Assembly (NCBI RefSeq): GCF_933208495.1
Contig: NZ_CAKOET010000005.1
Span: 1-64,000 of the forward strand
DNA: 64,000 nt
Direction of reading: 5' to 3'
Origin: Convivina praedatoris
Lineage (GTDB): Bacteria; Bacillota; Bacilli; Lactobacillales; Lactobacillaceae
The position numbers and the translations under genes are program-made. Below are positions 34,479-44,749 of this stretch, piece after piece. The notes under the pieces were generated by a model. That model searched no databases and was not told the DNA's origin. It saw nothing but the letters and a program-made list of their open reading frames with translations. Within the stretch, counting starts at the first letter, position 1. The number at the start of each line of letters is the position of its first letter.

Positions 34479-35534
34479 ATGGAAGAAAATCAACCAGAAT
34501 TTAATTATTGGGATGCTCCTCAAAATGAAACCGATGAGCTTTTGCGTGAGGTAGCGGTAAATGCTAGCGAACAAGAAGATGAATTTTCTTTGCGTCCGCG
34601 CCGGCTAAGTGAATATATTGGTCAAGAAGCCCTTAAAGATGAACTATCGGTCTATATTGCGGCCGCTAAACAGCGCCAGGAAGCCTTAGATCATGTGTTA
34701 CTCTTTGGCCCTCCCGGGTTAGGGAAAACGACTCTGGCCATGATTATCGCCAATGAAATGGGCGTTCATTTAAAAACGACCTCCGGACCGGCCATTGAAA
34801 AATCAGGCGATCTTGTGGCGCTATTAAATGGGATTGAACCTGGGGATGTTGTTTTTATCGATGAAATTCATCGCTTACCCACGAGCATTGAAGAAATGCT
34901 GTATTCAGCCATGGAAGACTTCTTTGTCGACATCATGGTTGGACAGGGGCCAACCGCACGAGCCGTTCATTTTCCCTTACCACCTTTTACCTTAGTGGGT
35001 GCGACGACTAGACCTGGTATGCTATCTAAGCCTATGCGCGACCGATTTGGTATTATTAATTCTTTGCGCTATTATCAGCCAGAAGAATTACAAGAAATTG
35101 TTAAACGAACGGCCGACATTTTTGAAACCCCGATTACTCCAGAGGGAGCCTATGCAATTGCTTCTCGTTCCCGGGGAACACCGCGAATTGCTAATCGTTT
35201 GTTAAAGCGAGTACGTGATTTTGCGCAAATTGCTGGTAAGCCAGCTATTGATGCATCTATCGTAGAAATGGCTTTAACTAAACTACGGGTTGATGAACGG
35301 GGATTAGATGAAATTGATCATAAATTGTTACAAACGATGATTGATTACTATGAAGGGGGTCCGGTTGGTTTAAATACCATTGCGGCAAATATCGGTGAAG
35401 AAGCCGAAACACTTGAATCAATGGTGGAACCATATTTGCTTCAGATTGGTTTTTTGCAACGAACCCCGCGAGGTCGTCAAGTGACTCCCGCGGCTTATCA
35501 ACATCTAGGAATGCAGCAACCTGAACCCAAATAA
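34479..35534 (+). CDS. ruvB: Holliday junction helicase subunit RuvB
   Basis: AAA+ motor for branch migration. Walker [10 protein letters not shown], Walker [27 protein letters not shown] (sensor 1), and winged helix at the end. About 351 aa from the ATG at 34479; an earlier in-frame start at 34461 lies upstream of the -10 box. ruvA is not adjacent, unlike most relatives, where ruvA directly precedes ruvB. Confidence 0.96.
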   Translation: MEENQPEFNYWDAPQNETDELLREVAVNASEQEDEFSLRPRRLSEYIGQEALKDELSVYIAAAKQRQEALDHVLLFGPPGLGKTTLAMIIANEMGVHLKTTSGPAIEKSGDLVALLNGIEPGDVVFIDEIHRLPTSIEEMLYSAMEDFFVDIMVGQGPTARAVHFPLPPFTLVGATTRPGMLSKPMRDRFGIINSLRYYQPEELQEIVKRTADIFETPITPEGAYAIASRSRGTPRIANRLLKRVRDFAQIAGKPAIDASIVEMALTKLRVDERGLDEIDHKLLQTMIDYYEGGPVGLNTIAANIGEEAETLESMVEPYLLQIGFLQRTPRGRQVTPAAYQHLGMQQPEPK

Positions 35535-35549
35535 ATTAAAGGAATTTGT

Positions 35550-36611
35550 ATGACTGAAAATAAAGTTTATCAATTATCGGATTTTGATTATCATTTACCC
35601 GAAAAACTCATTGCCCAAACACCGTTAAAACAGCGGGATCAATCTCGTTTGTTGGTTCTTAATGCTAAAACTGGAGAATACCAAGATCGTCATTTTTATG
35701 ATGTTTTAGACTATTTAAATCCAGGGGATGCCTTAGTAATGAATAATTCCCGGGTTTTGCCGGCTCGGTTGCATGGTGTCCGGCCAGAAACCGGTGGTCA
35801 TGCCGAAGTTTTGTTACTACGACAGGACCGCGGCGATGTTTGGGAAACGTTGGTTAAGCCGGCTAAGAAATCCCCAATTGGTTCAACTATTGTTTTTGGT
35901 AATAATCCGGATCATCCTTTGATGACGGCAACCGTAGTTGGCGAACTGGAACATGGTGGTCGCTATGTTGAGTTTTCCTATGAAGGTATTTTCATGGAGT
36001 TGTTGGAACAATTAGGCGAAATGCCTTTGCCACCGTACATTAAAGAAAAATTAAGTGACCAAGAACGTTATCAAACCGTTTATTCCAAAGTCGAAGGGTC
36101 AGCTGCAGCGCCAACTGCTGGCCTACACTGGACCCCAGAGCTATTAGAAAAGGTTCGAGCCAAAGGCGTGCAAACGGTAGAATTAACCCTACATGTTGGC
36201 TTGGGAACTTTTCGGCCAGTCGAAGAAGAAAATATCGAAGATCACAAGATGCACTCTGAGTTTTATCAACTGACTCAAGAAGCGGCCGATACTTTGAATG
36301 CCGTTCGAGCCCAAGGCGGTAAAATTGTCGCTACCGGAACCACGACGATTCGGACCTTAGAAACGATTGGCACTAAATTCAATGGGCAATTACAGGCTGA
36401 CTCTGGTTGGACAGACATCTTCATTAAACCTGGTTATCAGTGGCAGGTCGTGGATGCCTTTATTACTAATTTCCACTTGCCTAAATCAACCTTAATTATG
36501 TTAGTGGCAGCCTTTACTGGCCGGGAAAATATTTTAGGTGCCTATGAACATGCAGTTCAGGCCGGTTATCGTTTCTTTAGTTTTGGCGATGCAATGTACG
36601 TTCATAAATAA
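35550..36611 (+). CDS. queA: S-adenosylmethionine:tRNA ribosyltransferase-isomerase QueA
   Basis: Transfers the ribosyl group of SAM to the modified base in the queuosine pathway. [34 protein letters not shown] and [12 protein letters not shown] are family motifs. 353 aa. The ATG follows AAAGGAATTTGT. It comes 15 bases after ruvB; tgt and yajC, common here, are absent. Confidence 0.95.
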   Translation: MTENKVYQLSDFDYHLPEKLIAQTPLKQRDQSRLLVLNAKTGEYQDRHFYDVLDYLNPGDALVMNNSRVLPARLHGVRPETGGHAEVLLLRQDRGDVWETLVKPAKKSPIGSTIVFGNNPDHPLMTATVVGELEHGGRYVEFSYEGIFMELLEQLGEMPLPPYIKEKLSDQERYQTVYSKVEGSAAAPTAGLHWTPELLEKVRAKGVQTVELTLHVGLGTFRPVEEENIEDHKMHSEFYQLTQEAADTLNAVRAQGGKIVATGTTTIRTLETIGTKFNGQLQADSGWTDIFIKPGYQWQVVDAFITNFHLPKSTLIMLVAAFTGRENILGAYEHAVQAGYRFFSFGDAMYVHK

Positions 36612-36641
36612 AAAAAGAACCTCATTAGAGGTTCTTTTTTT
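36610..36641 (+). terminator. terminator of ruvB-queA
   Basis: AAAAAAAGAACCTC, loop ATTA, GAGGTTCTTTTTTT. Confidence 0.9.
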
Positions 36642-36674
36642 ATTGGCTTAAATTCTTAAGTCGATTTAAGCCCG

Positions 36675-36683
36675 TGTTATAAT
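36675..36683 (+). promoter_or_regulatory. extended -10 promoter of tsaE, leaderless mRNA predicted
   Basis: TGT followed by TATAAT (36678-36683). The ATG comes only 6 bases later. Transcription would begin at the ATG. Same layout as rsgA. Confidence 0.6.
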
Positions 36684-36689
36684 GACAGC

Positions 36690-37142
36690 ATGAAAGAATA
36701 TCAAAGTAATGGGGTTATTGATACCCAAAATTTAGCCCAAAAAGTCGCTCAAATAACTTATCCAGGACTGGTTATTACCTTAAACGGCGATTTGGGTGCT
36801 GGTAAAACGACCTTTACGAAGGCTCTAGCTCAGGAATTGGGGGTAAAAGCCCGGGTAAAAAGTCCAACTTTTAATATTTTAAACATCTATCAGGGACAGG
36901 ATTTTCCAATTTATCATTTTGATGCTTATCGTTTAGAAGAAAGTGGCGCTTTAGATCAGGGATTTGAAGATTATATCGAGACTGATGGTTTGACTTTAAT
37001 TGAATGGCCTCAGTATATGGCTGATTTGTTACCCAACGATTATTTGAGTTTGGATTTTATTCGACAGGCGGGAGACAATCAACGTTTGATTCAAATTACT
37101 GGTCAGGGAACTGGCACGAAATTAGTGGAGCAGTTGGCATGA
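36690..37142 (+). CDS. tsaE: tRNA threonylcarbamoyladenosine synthesis ATPase TsaE
   Basis: P-loop GDLGAGKTTFTK; 150 aa. Works with TsaB and TsaD to make t6A37. SPTFNILNIYQGQDFPIYHFDAYRL is typical. No ribosome site upstream; a TATAAT ends 6 bases before the ATG. Start of a coupled three-gene operon in which each stop overlaps the next ATG. Confidence 0.94.
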   Translation: MKEYQSNGVIDTQNLAQKVAQITYPGLVITLNGDLGAGKTTFTKALAQELGVKARVKSPTFNILNIYQGQDFPIYHFDAYRLEESGALDQGFEDYIETDGLTLIEWPQYMADLLPNDYLSLDFIRQAGDNQRLIQITGQGTGTKLVEQLA

Positions 37143-37612
37143 TCAATCAGGATGACTATAGTTTAGCAACCTTAAATGCTCAATTGGCACCATTTGCTAG
37201 TCAATTAATCAATCAATTACAGCAAGAAAGTGATACCTTTACGATTGGCAGTGTGCGTGACGGCCAAGACGGGATAGTCGAGTCAACTGACGATAGTCCG
37301 GCTAAAACATGGTTAATTTTAAAAACAGAACAGCCAATTGGCCTGGCTTCGATTGAACAAGGTGAAATCGGTTTGGCCATTTTAAAGAAAGAACAGGGGC
37401 AGGGGATTGGCCAAATGGTGGTCCGAGCTTTAATTGACTGGGTGCAACAAGTTGATTTAGCCTATTTATGGTTAGATGTACAAGAACACAATGTACCGGC
37501 TATTCATATTTACCAAAAAATGGGCTTTGAATTTACCGGTGCTTCGCAACAATTAACCCTGCCCAACCAACGACAGGTTGTCATTTTACGAATGGAGTTA
37601 CCCTTAAAATGA
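37139..37612 (+). CDS. GNAT family acetyltransferase
   Basis: 157 aa. The acetyl-CoA motif is LKKEQGQGIGQMVVRALIDWV and the last strand VPAIHIYQKMGFEFTG. 4-base ATGA overlap with tsaE. It sits where RimI-type acetyltransferases are found near t6A genes, but the protein substrate is not evident. Confidence 0.85.
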   Translation: MINQDDYSLATLNAQLAPFASQLINQLQQESDTFTIGSVRDGQDGIVESTDDSPAKTWLILKTEQPIGLASIEQGEIGLAILKKEQGQGIGQMVVRALIDWVQQVDLAYLWLDVQEHNVPAIHIYQKMGFEFTGASQQLTLPNQRQVVILRMELPLK

Positions 37613-38139
37613 ACTTTGTGGCAATTGACTTTGAAACTGCTAATCATGAGCGTCATTCAGCATTATCTTTAGCCTTAGTAGTGGTGCGTAATGATCAAAT
37701 TATTGATCAATTTTATAGTCTGATCAAACCGGCAACTTATATTAGTGCCCGTAATACTCAAATTCACGGGATTACCAAAGACGATGTAGCCGATGCGCCC
37801 GAATTTCCAGCGGTTTGGGATAAAATTGCGCCTTTATTTACTGAAGATCATTTGGTGGTTGCTCATAATGCTAATTTTGATAGTAGTGTTTTAAAGGCGA
37901 CCTTAGCTTATTATGGTATCGCTGAACCACATTATCAGTTACTTGATACCGTCCAAACCAGTCGGCGATTATTAAATTTAGAAAATTATAAATTAAATAC
38001 CGTTGCAAAAAGTTTAACCATTCGTTTGGATCATCACCATAATGCTTTGGCCGATGCGATTGCGGCGGCTCAAATTTTAATTTATGAACACCAACAATTT
38101 GGACCTGCTCCGCTAAAAGCTTTGGTCCGTAATAAATAA
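37609..38139 (+). CDS. DEDDh 3'-5' exonuclease, DnaQ-like
   Basis: 176 aa. ExoI AIDFETANHERHSALSLALV, ExoII HNANFDSSVLK, ExoIII HHHNALADAIAAAQI: all DEDDh residues are present. Possibly an epsilon-like proofreading or stand-alone exonuclease. ATGA overlap with the preceding gene. A bidirectional terminator follows. Confidence 0.9.
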   Translation: MNFVAIDFETANHERHSALSLALVVVRNDQIIDQFYSLIKPATYISARNTQIHGITKDDVADAPEFPAVWDKIAPLFTEDHLVVAHNANFDSSVLKATLAYYGIAEPHYQLLDTVQTSRRLLNLENYKLNTVAKSLTIRLDHHHNALADAIAAAQILIYEHQQFGPAPLKALVRNK

Positions 38140-38173
38140 AAAAGTAATCAACCAGTTGGTTGATTACTTTTTT
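38138..38173. terminator. bidirectional terminator
   Basis: AAAAAAGTAATCAACC, loop AGTT, GGTTGATTACTTTTTT; shared by the convergent exonuclease genes. Confidence 0.93.
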
Positions 38174-38990
38174 ATAGATTAATTTCTAATTCAATGGGGG
38201 CGTGATCCTGTCGAGCTCCAGTATCAATAACGCCTGTTTTTTCAACTAAATTATTAATCCGATTGCTGACGAGATAGTAGTCAATCCGCCAGCCAGAATT
38301 ATTGATTTTACTGGTTTTAGAGCGCTGCGCCCACCAAGTATAAAGGCCGGTTTGGTCAGGATGTTCTTGACGCATGGTATCAGTAAAGCCAGCGGCTAAT
38401 AACTCAGTAAATTTTTGCCGTTCTTCATCGGTAAAACCAGCCGAATGGTGGTTGCTGTTAGGATGTTTTAGATCAATTTCTTTATGGGCAACATTTAAAT
38501 CGCCACTGAAAATAACTGGTTTGCTTTGGTCTAGCTCACTAACATACATCCGAAAAGCATCATCCCAGGCTTGGCGATCGGGTAAGCGATCTAAATTACT
38601 ACCGGAATTGGGTGTGTAAACTGTTACTAAGTAAAAATTGGGGTATTCTAGGGTAATTACCCGGCCTTCCTGATCCATTTCACCCGGAGCTCCCAATATT
38701 GGATAACTAACATTTTCCGGTTTGTTTTTAGTTAAAAACATAGTACCAGAATAGCCCGAACGGGCGGTACTGGATGAAGTATAGATTTGATAATCAGGAA
38801 AAATTTCCTGGAGGGCTTTTTCTTGTTTAGGTGTTAAACCAGTCGCCTTAAGCTTGGTTTCTTGAATAGCCAGTACTTCTGGTTGGCGTTGGGCAATTTC
38901 ATTTAAGACTGCCCAAGTCATTTCTCCACGGGGGCTGCTGTGCGTAATTGCGGCATTAATTGAATCGATGTTCCATGAAATAAATTTCAA
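38172..38990 (-). CDS. xth: exodeoxyribonuclease III (AP endonuclease)
   Basis: 272 aa. MKFISWNIDSINAAI, LAIQETKL, SGDLNVAHKEIDL, YTWWAQRSK and IDYYLVS...DHAPIELEI are the exonuclease III motifs. Cuts abasic sites during base excision repair. Follows nnrD 18 bases apart, transcribed away from the plus-strand operon. Confidence 0.95.
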   Translation of the reverse strand: MKFISWNIDSINAAITHSSPRGEMTWAVLNEIAQRQPEVLAIQETKLKATGLTPKQEKALQEIFPDYQIYTSSSTARSGYSGTMFLTKNKPENVSYPILGAPGEMDQEGRVITLEYPNFYLVTVYTPNSGSNLDRLPDRQAWDDAFRMYVSELDQSKPVIFSGDLNVAHKEIDLKHPNSNHHSAGFTDEERQKFTELLAAGFTDTMRQEHPDQTGLYTWWAQRSKTSKINNSGWRIDYYLVSNRINNLVEKTGVIDTGARQDHAPIELEINL

Positions 38991-39008
38991 AAGAGACCTA
39001 CTTTCTAC

Positions 39009-39833
39009 TTAATTTAATTGACTATATCGGCGCATAAATGGACTAATTTGGCCACTAATTTGCGTGGGTAGGGTGACATAATAATCTTGGGCAAGCTCCT
39101 GGGCAATGGCAGAATGAGCATAAGTAGCAGCCATCACGGCTGAAGCTACTGGATGAAATTGTGCCGAAAAACCAGCAATCATTCCGGCTAGAGTATCGCC
39201 CATCCCACCTGTGGCTTGATAGGGACCCCCAACTGGAATTTGGTACACTTCATTTTTAGTATAAATTTGGGTGTGATTACTTTTGAGAACTAATAAAGGT
39301 TGGTTCGTATAATCTTGTAACGCCTGCCAATTTAAATCAGTTTGATTTTGATTGGCAATGGCAATATGGCTTAGGCGTTGCCATTCCATCTGATGTGGGG
39401 TCAATACCAAGTGACAGACTGGTAGCACTTGGGGATGTTGTGCTAAAAGGGTCAGGGCGGAACCGTCGATAATCAAAATTTGATGGGGCTGGATACTGGC
39501 TAGCACCTTTTGAAGAAGGGGTAGTTGATCACCCAAACCAGAACCGATTAAGACTACATCACTGTTGACAATTAAAGCTTTCAAATCTTGTTGGTAGTCA
39601 GTTACCATGGCTTCAGGCGTGTGGCAGTGAATTGCCGTAAAATTACTGGGATCAGTGGCAACTGAGACCAAACCAGCACCACTATGAACGGCCGCCATAG
39701 TGTTCATTATCACGGCGCCACCGTAGTTAGTATTTCCGCCAATGATTAAAACACGGCCGAAGCTTCCTTTGTAGCTGACACTGGATCGTTTAGTGATGAC
39801 TTCTTTTAAAATTTGATCGGTTAAAATCCTCAT
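39009..39833 (-). CDS. nnrD: ADP/ATP-dependent NAD(P)H-hydrate dehydratase
   Basis: Repairs hydrated NAD(P)H. YjeF C-terminal-type: FGRVLIIGGNTNYGGAVIMNTMAAVHSGAGLVSVATD and GGMGDTLAGMIAGF are the family motifs. The epimerase half is missing. The ATG at 39833 follows GAGGAGG; a GTG at 39848 lies in the ribosome site itself and is rejected. About 274 aa. Confidence 0.93.
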   Translation of the reverse strand: MRILTDQILKEVITKRSSVSYKGSFGRVLIIGGNTNYGGAVIMNTMAAVHSGAGLVSVATDPSNFTAIHCHTPEAMVTDYQQDLKALIVNSDVVLIGSGLGDQLPLLQKVLASIQPHQILIIDGSALTLLAQHPQVLPVCHLVLTPHQMEWQRLSHIAIANQNQTDLNWQALQDYTNQPLLVLKSNHTQIYTKNEVYQIPVGGPYQATGGMGDTLAGMIAGFSAQFHPVASAVMAATYAHSAIAQELAQDYYVTLPTQISGQISPFMRRYSQLN

Positions 39834-39954
39834 ACCTAGCCTCCTCACTAAACATTTTACATGACTGACATGTATAATGAAGAGTAAGATTCTAGAAATT
39901 TTAGAAAGAGCTTAGAATCAACCAACATCAAATGTTTTCATACGGAGGTAGCAA

Positions 39955-41367
39955 ATGACTGATTGGCAAAAAGAAGCACAAGTACGGCAAGATGACTATT
40001 TGACAGATTTAACGACTCTATTGGCCGTTAAATCTGTCCGTGATGACCAGCAGGCCACCAGCGAGGCACCTTTAGGACCGGGGCCTAAACAAGCCCTAGA
40101 CACCATGTTAGCAATCGCAGAACGGGATGGTTTCCGGACTAAAAATATTGATAATATTGTTGGTTATATTGAAATTGGACCTGAAGATAGCCAAGACTAC
40201 GTGGCTTTGTTGTCGCATGTTGATGTCATGCCAGCCGGTGAAGGTTGGGAGACCGATCCCTTCCAGGCTAAAATTACCGAAGATAAGGTGATTGCCCGAG
40301 GTGCTTCTGATGATAAGGGACCCGGCATGGCGGCCTATTATGGTTTTAAAATTATTCGTGATTTAGGACTGCCTTTGAAACATCGGGTGCGTTTGATTTT
40401 TGGTACTGATGAAGAAAATGACTGGACGGGCATGACTCGCTATTTTGAAGTTGAACCAGCGCCGTTGCTAGGATTTTCACCGGATGCGGAATATCCCATT
40501 ATTAATGGTGAAAAGGGTAATGTTCAAATTGAAATTAAAAGTGCGGCCAGCAATGGCGGCAGCGTCACTTTAGAACGCTTTGAAGCTGGTATGCGTACCA
40601 ATATGGTACCTGGTGTAGCCCGGGCCAGCCTTAAATTGGCAGAACCGGCAATTATCACAGATGATTTTAAAGCCTACCTAAATTACCATCCAAATGTGAA
40701 GGGCGAATTAAATATTGCAGGACAGGAAGTTCACGTAACGCTTTGGGGCAAACAGGTTCATGGCGCTATGCCAGAGACTGGCGTTAACGCTGGCACATAT
40801 TTGGCCAGTTTCTTGAAGCAATATGATTTTGGTGGGGATGCTGCTGAGTTCTTAAATTACCTTGGTGGACCCGCCCACAATGATACGCGTGGCGTTAAGT
40901 TTGGTGTTGACCATGCCGATGAAGTCATGGGCGCTTTGTCAATGAATGTTGGTATCCAAAAGTTTGTTGCCCAGCAAGAGGCCTTTTTAAACTTTAATTT
41001 CCGTTATCCAAAGGGCATTGAACCAGAACAAATTCTAACCAAGTTGACCCAAGCTACTGGCTCTTGGGCAGCGACTGTTACCATTGGTGGACATACTCAA
41101 GTGCCTCACTATGTAGCTCCTAGTGATCCTTTGGTTCAAACGTTGTTAAATATTTATCATGAACAGACTGGCTTACCCGCTTATGATCAAGTTATTGGTG
41201 GTGGAACCTATGGGCGCTTGATGAAACGGGGGGTCGCTTTTGGTGCTTTATTCCCTGATTCACCGGATACCATGCATCAGGTCAATGAATTTGCCTTGAT
41301 TAGTGATTTAGTTCGCTCAATTAGTATTTATGCACAAGCTATTTTTAAAATTTCGGCTTTAGATTAA
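39955..41367 (+). CDS. pepV: dipeptidase PepV (M20 family)
   Basis: 470 aa zinc dipeptidase of lactic acid bacteria. LLSHVDVMPAGEGWETDPF gives the first zinc His and Asp; FGTDEENDWTGMTRYF the catalytic Glu; lid domain in the middle. ACGGAGGTAGCAA precedes the ATG, and TATAAT at 39873-39878 is the -10 box. Provides amino acids from dipeptides. Confidence 0.95.
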   Translation: MTDWQKEAQVRQDDYLTDLTTLLAVKSVRDDQQATSEAPLGPGPKQALDTMLAIAERDGFRTKNIDNIVGYIEIGPEDSQDYVALLSHVDVMPAGEGWETDPFQAKITEDKVIARGASDDKGPGMAAYYGFKIIRDLGLPLKHRVRLIFGTDEENDWTGMTRYFEVEPAPLLGFSPDAEYPIINGEKGNVQIEIKSAASNGGSVTLERFEAGMRTNMVPGVARASLKLAEPAIITDDFKAYLNYHPNVKGELNIAGQEVHVTLWGKQVHGAMPETGVNAGTYLASFLKQYDFGGDAAEFLNYLGGPAHNDTRGVKFGVDHADEVMGALSMNVGIQKFVAQQEAFLNFNFRYPKGIEPEQILTKLTQATGSWAATVTIGGHTQVPHYVAPSDPLVQTLLNIYHEQTGLPAYDQVIGGGTYGRLMKRGVAFGALFPDSPDTMHQVNEFALISDLVRSISIYAQAIFKISALD

Positions 41368-41377
41368 GGCTGAAAAC

Positions 41378-41406
41378 TTGAGTTAATCCCGCTTTTAGTC
41401 TAAAAT
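41378..41406 (+). promoter_or_regulatory. tig promoter
   Basis: TTGAGT at 41378-41383, a 17-base spacer and TAAAAT at 41401-41406. Confidence 0.7.
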
Positions 41407-41436
41407 TGTAGGGAGTTAATTATTGGAGGATTTAAT

Positions 41437-42738
41437 ATGTCTAAGTGGACACCGGCAACGGATGCAAAGAATCGCGGTACATTAGAATTTACAGTACCTC
41501 AAGAAGAGGTAAAGCAGGGCTTGAAGGCTGCTTTTGAAAAGAATAAGGACAAGATTGCGGTTCCTGGTTTCCGTAAGGGAAAGGTGCCCATGGCGCTTTT
41601 TATCCAAAAGTTTGGTGAAGAAGCTCTTTACCAAGATGTTTTGGATCAAGTTTTGCCTGCTATTTATGAAGCAGCAGTCTTGGAAGCTGGCATTAACGTG
41701 GTAGGACGTCCAGGAATTGCCCCCGTATCAATGAACAAGGGTGAAGATTGGCAGTTAAAGGCTGAAGTAACAGTTGCTCCTGAAATTAAGTTGGGAGAGT
41801 ACTTGGGTCTTGAAGTACCTGCCCAAGACGAAGCTGTTGACGACGCTGCCGTTGAACAAGAATTGGGCCAAATGCGTGAGAACCAAGCTGAATTGGTCTT
41901 GCAAGAAGATGGTGTAAAGGCTGAAGAAGGCGATACTGTTGTGATCGACTTTGATGGTTCAGTAGATGGGGAACATTTTGATGGTGGTCAATCCAAGGAT
42001 TATTCTTTGGAATTAGGCTCAGGACAATTCATTCCTGGCTTTGAAGAACAATTGGTTGGTCATGAAGCTGGCCAAGAAGTTGACGTTAAGGTTACTTTCC
42101 CTGAAGAATACCAAGCTAAGAACTTAGCTGGTAAGGAAGCATTGTTTGAAGTAACTATTCACGAAATTAAGCGTAAGTCATTGCCTGATTTGGATGATGA
42201 ATTTGCTAAGGATGTTGATGAAGACGTTGAAACTTTGGCTGAGTTGAAGGAAAAGGTTCAAAAGCGCCTTGCTGACGAAAAGCAAGCAGCTGCTAAGGAC
42301 GCCTTCGAAGACGCTGCAGTAAACGCCGTAGTTGATAATGCTGAAGTAATTGGCGATGAAATTCCTGAAGCAATGCTTCAAGAAGATATCGACAACCAAA
42401 CTAATCAGTACTTGGGTCAGTTGCAACAACAAGGTATCTCACCAGAAATGTTCTTTAAGATTTCTGGTCAGACTAAGGAAGGTTTGAGCGCCCAGTTTAA
42501 GGAAGGTGCTGACCGCCGTGTTAAGACTGGTTTGGTATTGGATGCCGTTGTTAAGGCTGAAAACATCACACCATCTGATGAAGAAGTTAACGAAGAAGTT
42601 AAGAGCTTATCTGAACAGTACCATGTTGATGAAGCTCAAGTTCGGGCTGCTTTGTCAGATACACTTTTGAAGCATGATATCGCTATGCGTCAAGCAGTTG
42701 AAAAGATTGTTTCATCTGCTAAGGCTATTCAAAAGTAA
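41437..42738 (+). CDS. tig: trigger factor
   Basis: 433 aa ribosome-bound chaperone and prolyl isomerase. Ribosome-binding signature FRKGKVPMALF; FKBP-type centre with EEGDTVVIDFDGSVDGEHFDGG; helical arms after it. Strong codon bias (mostly AAG, GAA, CAA), typical of high expression. TTGGAGGATTTAAT precedes the ATG. Confidence 0.98.
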   Translation: MSKWTPATDAKNRGTLEFTVPQEEVKQGLKAAFEKNKDKIAVPGFRKGKVPMALFIQKFGEEALYQDVLDQVLPAIYEAAVLEAGINVVGRPGIAPVSMNKGEDWQLKAEVTVAPEIKLGEYLGLEVPAQDEAVDDAAVEQELGQMRENQAELVLQEDGVKAEEGDTVVIDFDGSVDGEHFDGGQSKDYSLELGSGQFIPGFEEQLVGHEAGQEVDVKVTFPEEYQAKNLAGKEALFEVTIHEIKRKSLPDLDDEFAKDVDEDVETLAELKEKVQKRLADEKQAAAKDAFEDAAVNAVVDNAEVIGDEIPEAMLQEDIDNQTNQYLGQLQQQGISPEMFFKISGQTKEGLSAQFKEGADRRVKTGLVLDAVVKAENITPSDEEVNEEVKSLSEQYHVDEAQVRAALSDTLLKHDIAMRQAVEKIVSSAKAIQK

Positions 42739-42745
42739 AATCAAG

Positions 42746-42768
42746 AAAAAAGCCTTCGGGCTTTTTTC
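42746..42768 (+). terminator. terminator of tig
   Basis: AAAAAAGCC, loop TTCG, GGCTTTTTT. Confidence 0.9.
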
Positions 42769-42779
42769 TTTTACCCTGC

Positions 42780-42807
42780 TTGATAACTATTTTAAGATTG
42801 ATAAAAT
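42780..42807 (+). promoter_or_regulatory. clpX promoter
   Basis: TTGATA at 42780-42785, a 16-base spacer and TAAAAT at 42802-42807. Confidence 0.6.
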
Positions 42808-42842
42808 AGAGGGTACTTTAGCTTATAAAAAAGGAAATAAAT

Positions 42843-44093
42843 ATGGCCAAAACACCAAATTATTCACCTGAGGTTCACTGCAGCTTTTGTGGCAAACCAG
42901 CTAGTGAAGTTAAAAAACTAGTTGCTGGCCCAGATGGATTATATATTTGTAACGAATGTGTTGATTTAGCTGAGCAAATTATTCAAGAAGAATTTGCTGC
43001 TGAACAAGGTGAACACTTATTGGATTTGCCAACTCCCCATCAAATTGTGGCGGAGTTAAACGACTATGTGATTGGACAAGAAGATGCTAAAAAGACCTTA
43101 GCAGTTGCTGTTTATAATCATTACAAGCGGGTTAACGAAAATAATCTAAAAACTACTGAAGTTGAACTACAAAAGTCTAACATTGCTCTTTTAGGACCTA
43201 CAGGTTCGGGAAAGACCTATTTAGCCCAAAGTTTGGCTCGTATTCTGGATGTACCCTTTGCCATTGCTGATGCTACGACTTTGACTGAAGCTGGGTATGT
43301 AGGAGAAGATGTTGAAAATATCTTGCTTAAGCTCCTACAGGCTGCCAATTTTGATGTTGAACGGGCTCAACAAGGAATTATTTATGTTGATGAAATCGAT
43401 AAGATTGCTAAAAAATCAGAAAACGTTTCTATCACGCGTGATGTTTCCGGTGAAGGTGTCCAACAGGCCTTGTTAAAGATGCTAGAGGGAACCATTGCCA
43501 GTGTGCCACCTCAGGGTGGTCGTAAGCATCCGCAACAAGAGCTGATTCAGGTTGATACGACCAATATTCTCTTTATTGTCGGTGGAGCTTTTGCTGGTCT
43601 AGAAACCATTATTAAAGAGCGTTTGGGGCAACGAGTAATTGGTTTTGGTTCTATCCAAGGGAATCGTAAAAATGATGAATTGGATGACAAAAACATTTTG
43701 AAACAAGTGGAACCTGAGGATTTGTCTAAGTTTGGATTAATTCCAGAATTTATTGGCCGTTTGCCAATTTTGACTGTCCTTGATGAGTTGACTGTTAAAG
43801 ACTTAACTCATATTTTGACTCAACCCAAAAATGCCTTAGTGAAGCAGTATAAAGCCTTGTTGGGCTTAGATGAAGTTGATTTAGAATTTGAGTCAGCAGC
43901 CTTACAAGCCATGGCTGATTTGGCGATTGAACGAAAAACAGGTGCTCGTGGCCTACGTTCAATTATTGAAGCGGTGATGAAGGAAGTTATGTATGATATT
44001 CCTAGTCGCCCTGAGATTGCCAAGGTAATCATCACTAAGGAAAGTGTCCTGGGCCAAAAAAGTCCTGAATTAGTCTTAAAGGAAAAGAAATAA
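42843..44093 (+). CDS. clpX: ClpX, ATPase subunit of ClpXP
   Basis: 416 aa AAA+ unfoldase. N-terminal C4 zinc finger [18 protein letters not shown]...YICNEC, Walker A GPTGSGKT, Walker [11 protein letters not shown], the ClpP-docking loop RVIGFGS, and the pore loop GYVGEDV. AAAAAAGGAAATAAAT precedes the ATG. Follows tig, as in other lactobacilli; engB is one base after. Confidence 0.98.
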   Translation: MAKTPNYSPEVHCSFCGKPASEVKKLVAGPDGLYICNECVDLAEQIIQEEFAAEQGEHLLDLPTPHQIVAELNDYVIGQEDAKKTLAVAVYNHYKRVNENNLKTTEVELQKSNIALLGPTGSGKTYLAQSLARILDVPFAIADATTLTEAGYVGEDVENILLKLLQAANFDVERAQQGIIYVDEIDKIAKKSENVSITRDVSGEGVQQALLKMLEGTIASVPPQGGRKHPQQELIQVDTTNILFIVGGAFAGLETIIKERLGQRVIGFGSIQGNRKNDELDDKNILKQVEPEDLSKFGLIPEFIGRLPILTVLDELTVKDLTHILTQPKNALVKQYKALLGLDEVDLEFESAALQAMADLAIERKTGARGLRSIIEAVMKEVMYDIPSRPEIAKVIITKESVLGQKSPELVLKEKK

Positions 44094-44094
44094 G

Positions 44095-44679
44095 ATGGAA
44101 GTCCACAATGTTGAAATCGTTATGAGTGCGGTTAATCCCAGTCAGTATCCAACTGATGGACAGCCGGAATTTGCCTTGGTTGGTCGTTCCAATGTAGGGA
44201 AGTCTTCTTTGACCAATACCTTAATTAATCGTAAGGGATTGGCCAGGACTTCTTCTCAGCCTGGTAAGACTCAGACATTGAATTTTTATCATGTTGAAGA
44301 CTCTTTTTATTTTGTTGATGTGCCTGGTTATGGCTATGCCAAAGTATCTAAGAAAAAGCGTGAGGCCTTCGGTCAAATGATTGAGACTTACATCTCAACG
44401 CGTAAGCAACTTCGCGGCGTGATTGCCTTAGTAGATGCTCGGCACGCCCCTAGTCAAGAAGATGTGATGATGTATCAATGGTTGGATTATTATAATATAC
44501 CAATTTTAGTAGTTGCTACTAAATCAGATAAAATTGCTCGTGGTAAGTTTAACAAAGCTGAGTCAATTGTTAAAAAGAGTTTGGAATTCAATCCCGATAA
44601 TAGCACATTTCAATTCTTTTCTTCGCAAACTAAGACCGGGAAGGATGAAGTTTGGCAGTGGATTGAAGACCATATGTAA
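44095..44679 (+). CDS. engB: ribosome biogenesis GTPase YsxC/EngB
   Basis: 194 aa, GTPase for 50S assembly. G1 [10 protein letters not shown]3 [12 protein letters not shown]4 TKSDK. Starts one base after the clpX stop; the clpX end (AAGGAAAAG) holds its ribosome site. Essential in Bacilli. Confidence 0.96.
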   Translation: MEVHNVEIVMSAVNPSQYPTDGQPEFALVGRSNVGKSSLTNTLINRKGLARTSSQPGKTQTLNFYHVEDSFYFVDVPGYGYAKVSKKKREAFGQMIETYISTRKQLRGVIALVDARHAPSQEDVMMYQWLDYYNIPILVVATKSDKIARGKFNKAESIVKKSLEFNPDNSTFQFFSSQTKTGKDEVWQWIEDHM

Positions 44680-44700
44680 TTAAATATATAAACTATACCA

Positions 44701-44728
44701 TTGTTTATTTAGGATAATTGAGTACAAT
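44701..44728 (+). promoter_or_regulatory. msrA promoter
   Basis: TTGTTT at 44701-44706, a 16-base spacer and TACAAT at 44723-44728. Confidence 0.6.
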
Positions 44729-44749
44729 AGAGTCTAGGAGGTTGTTGAA

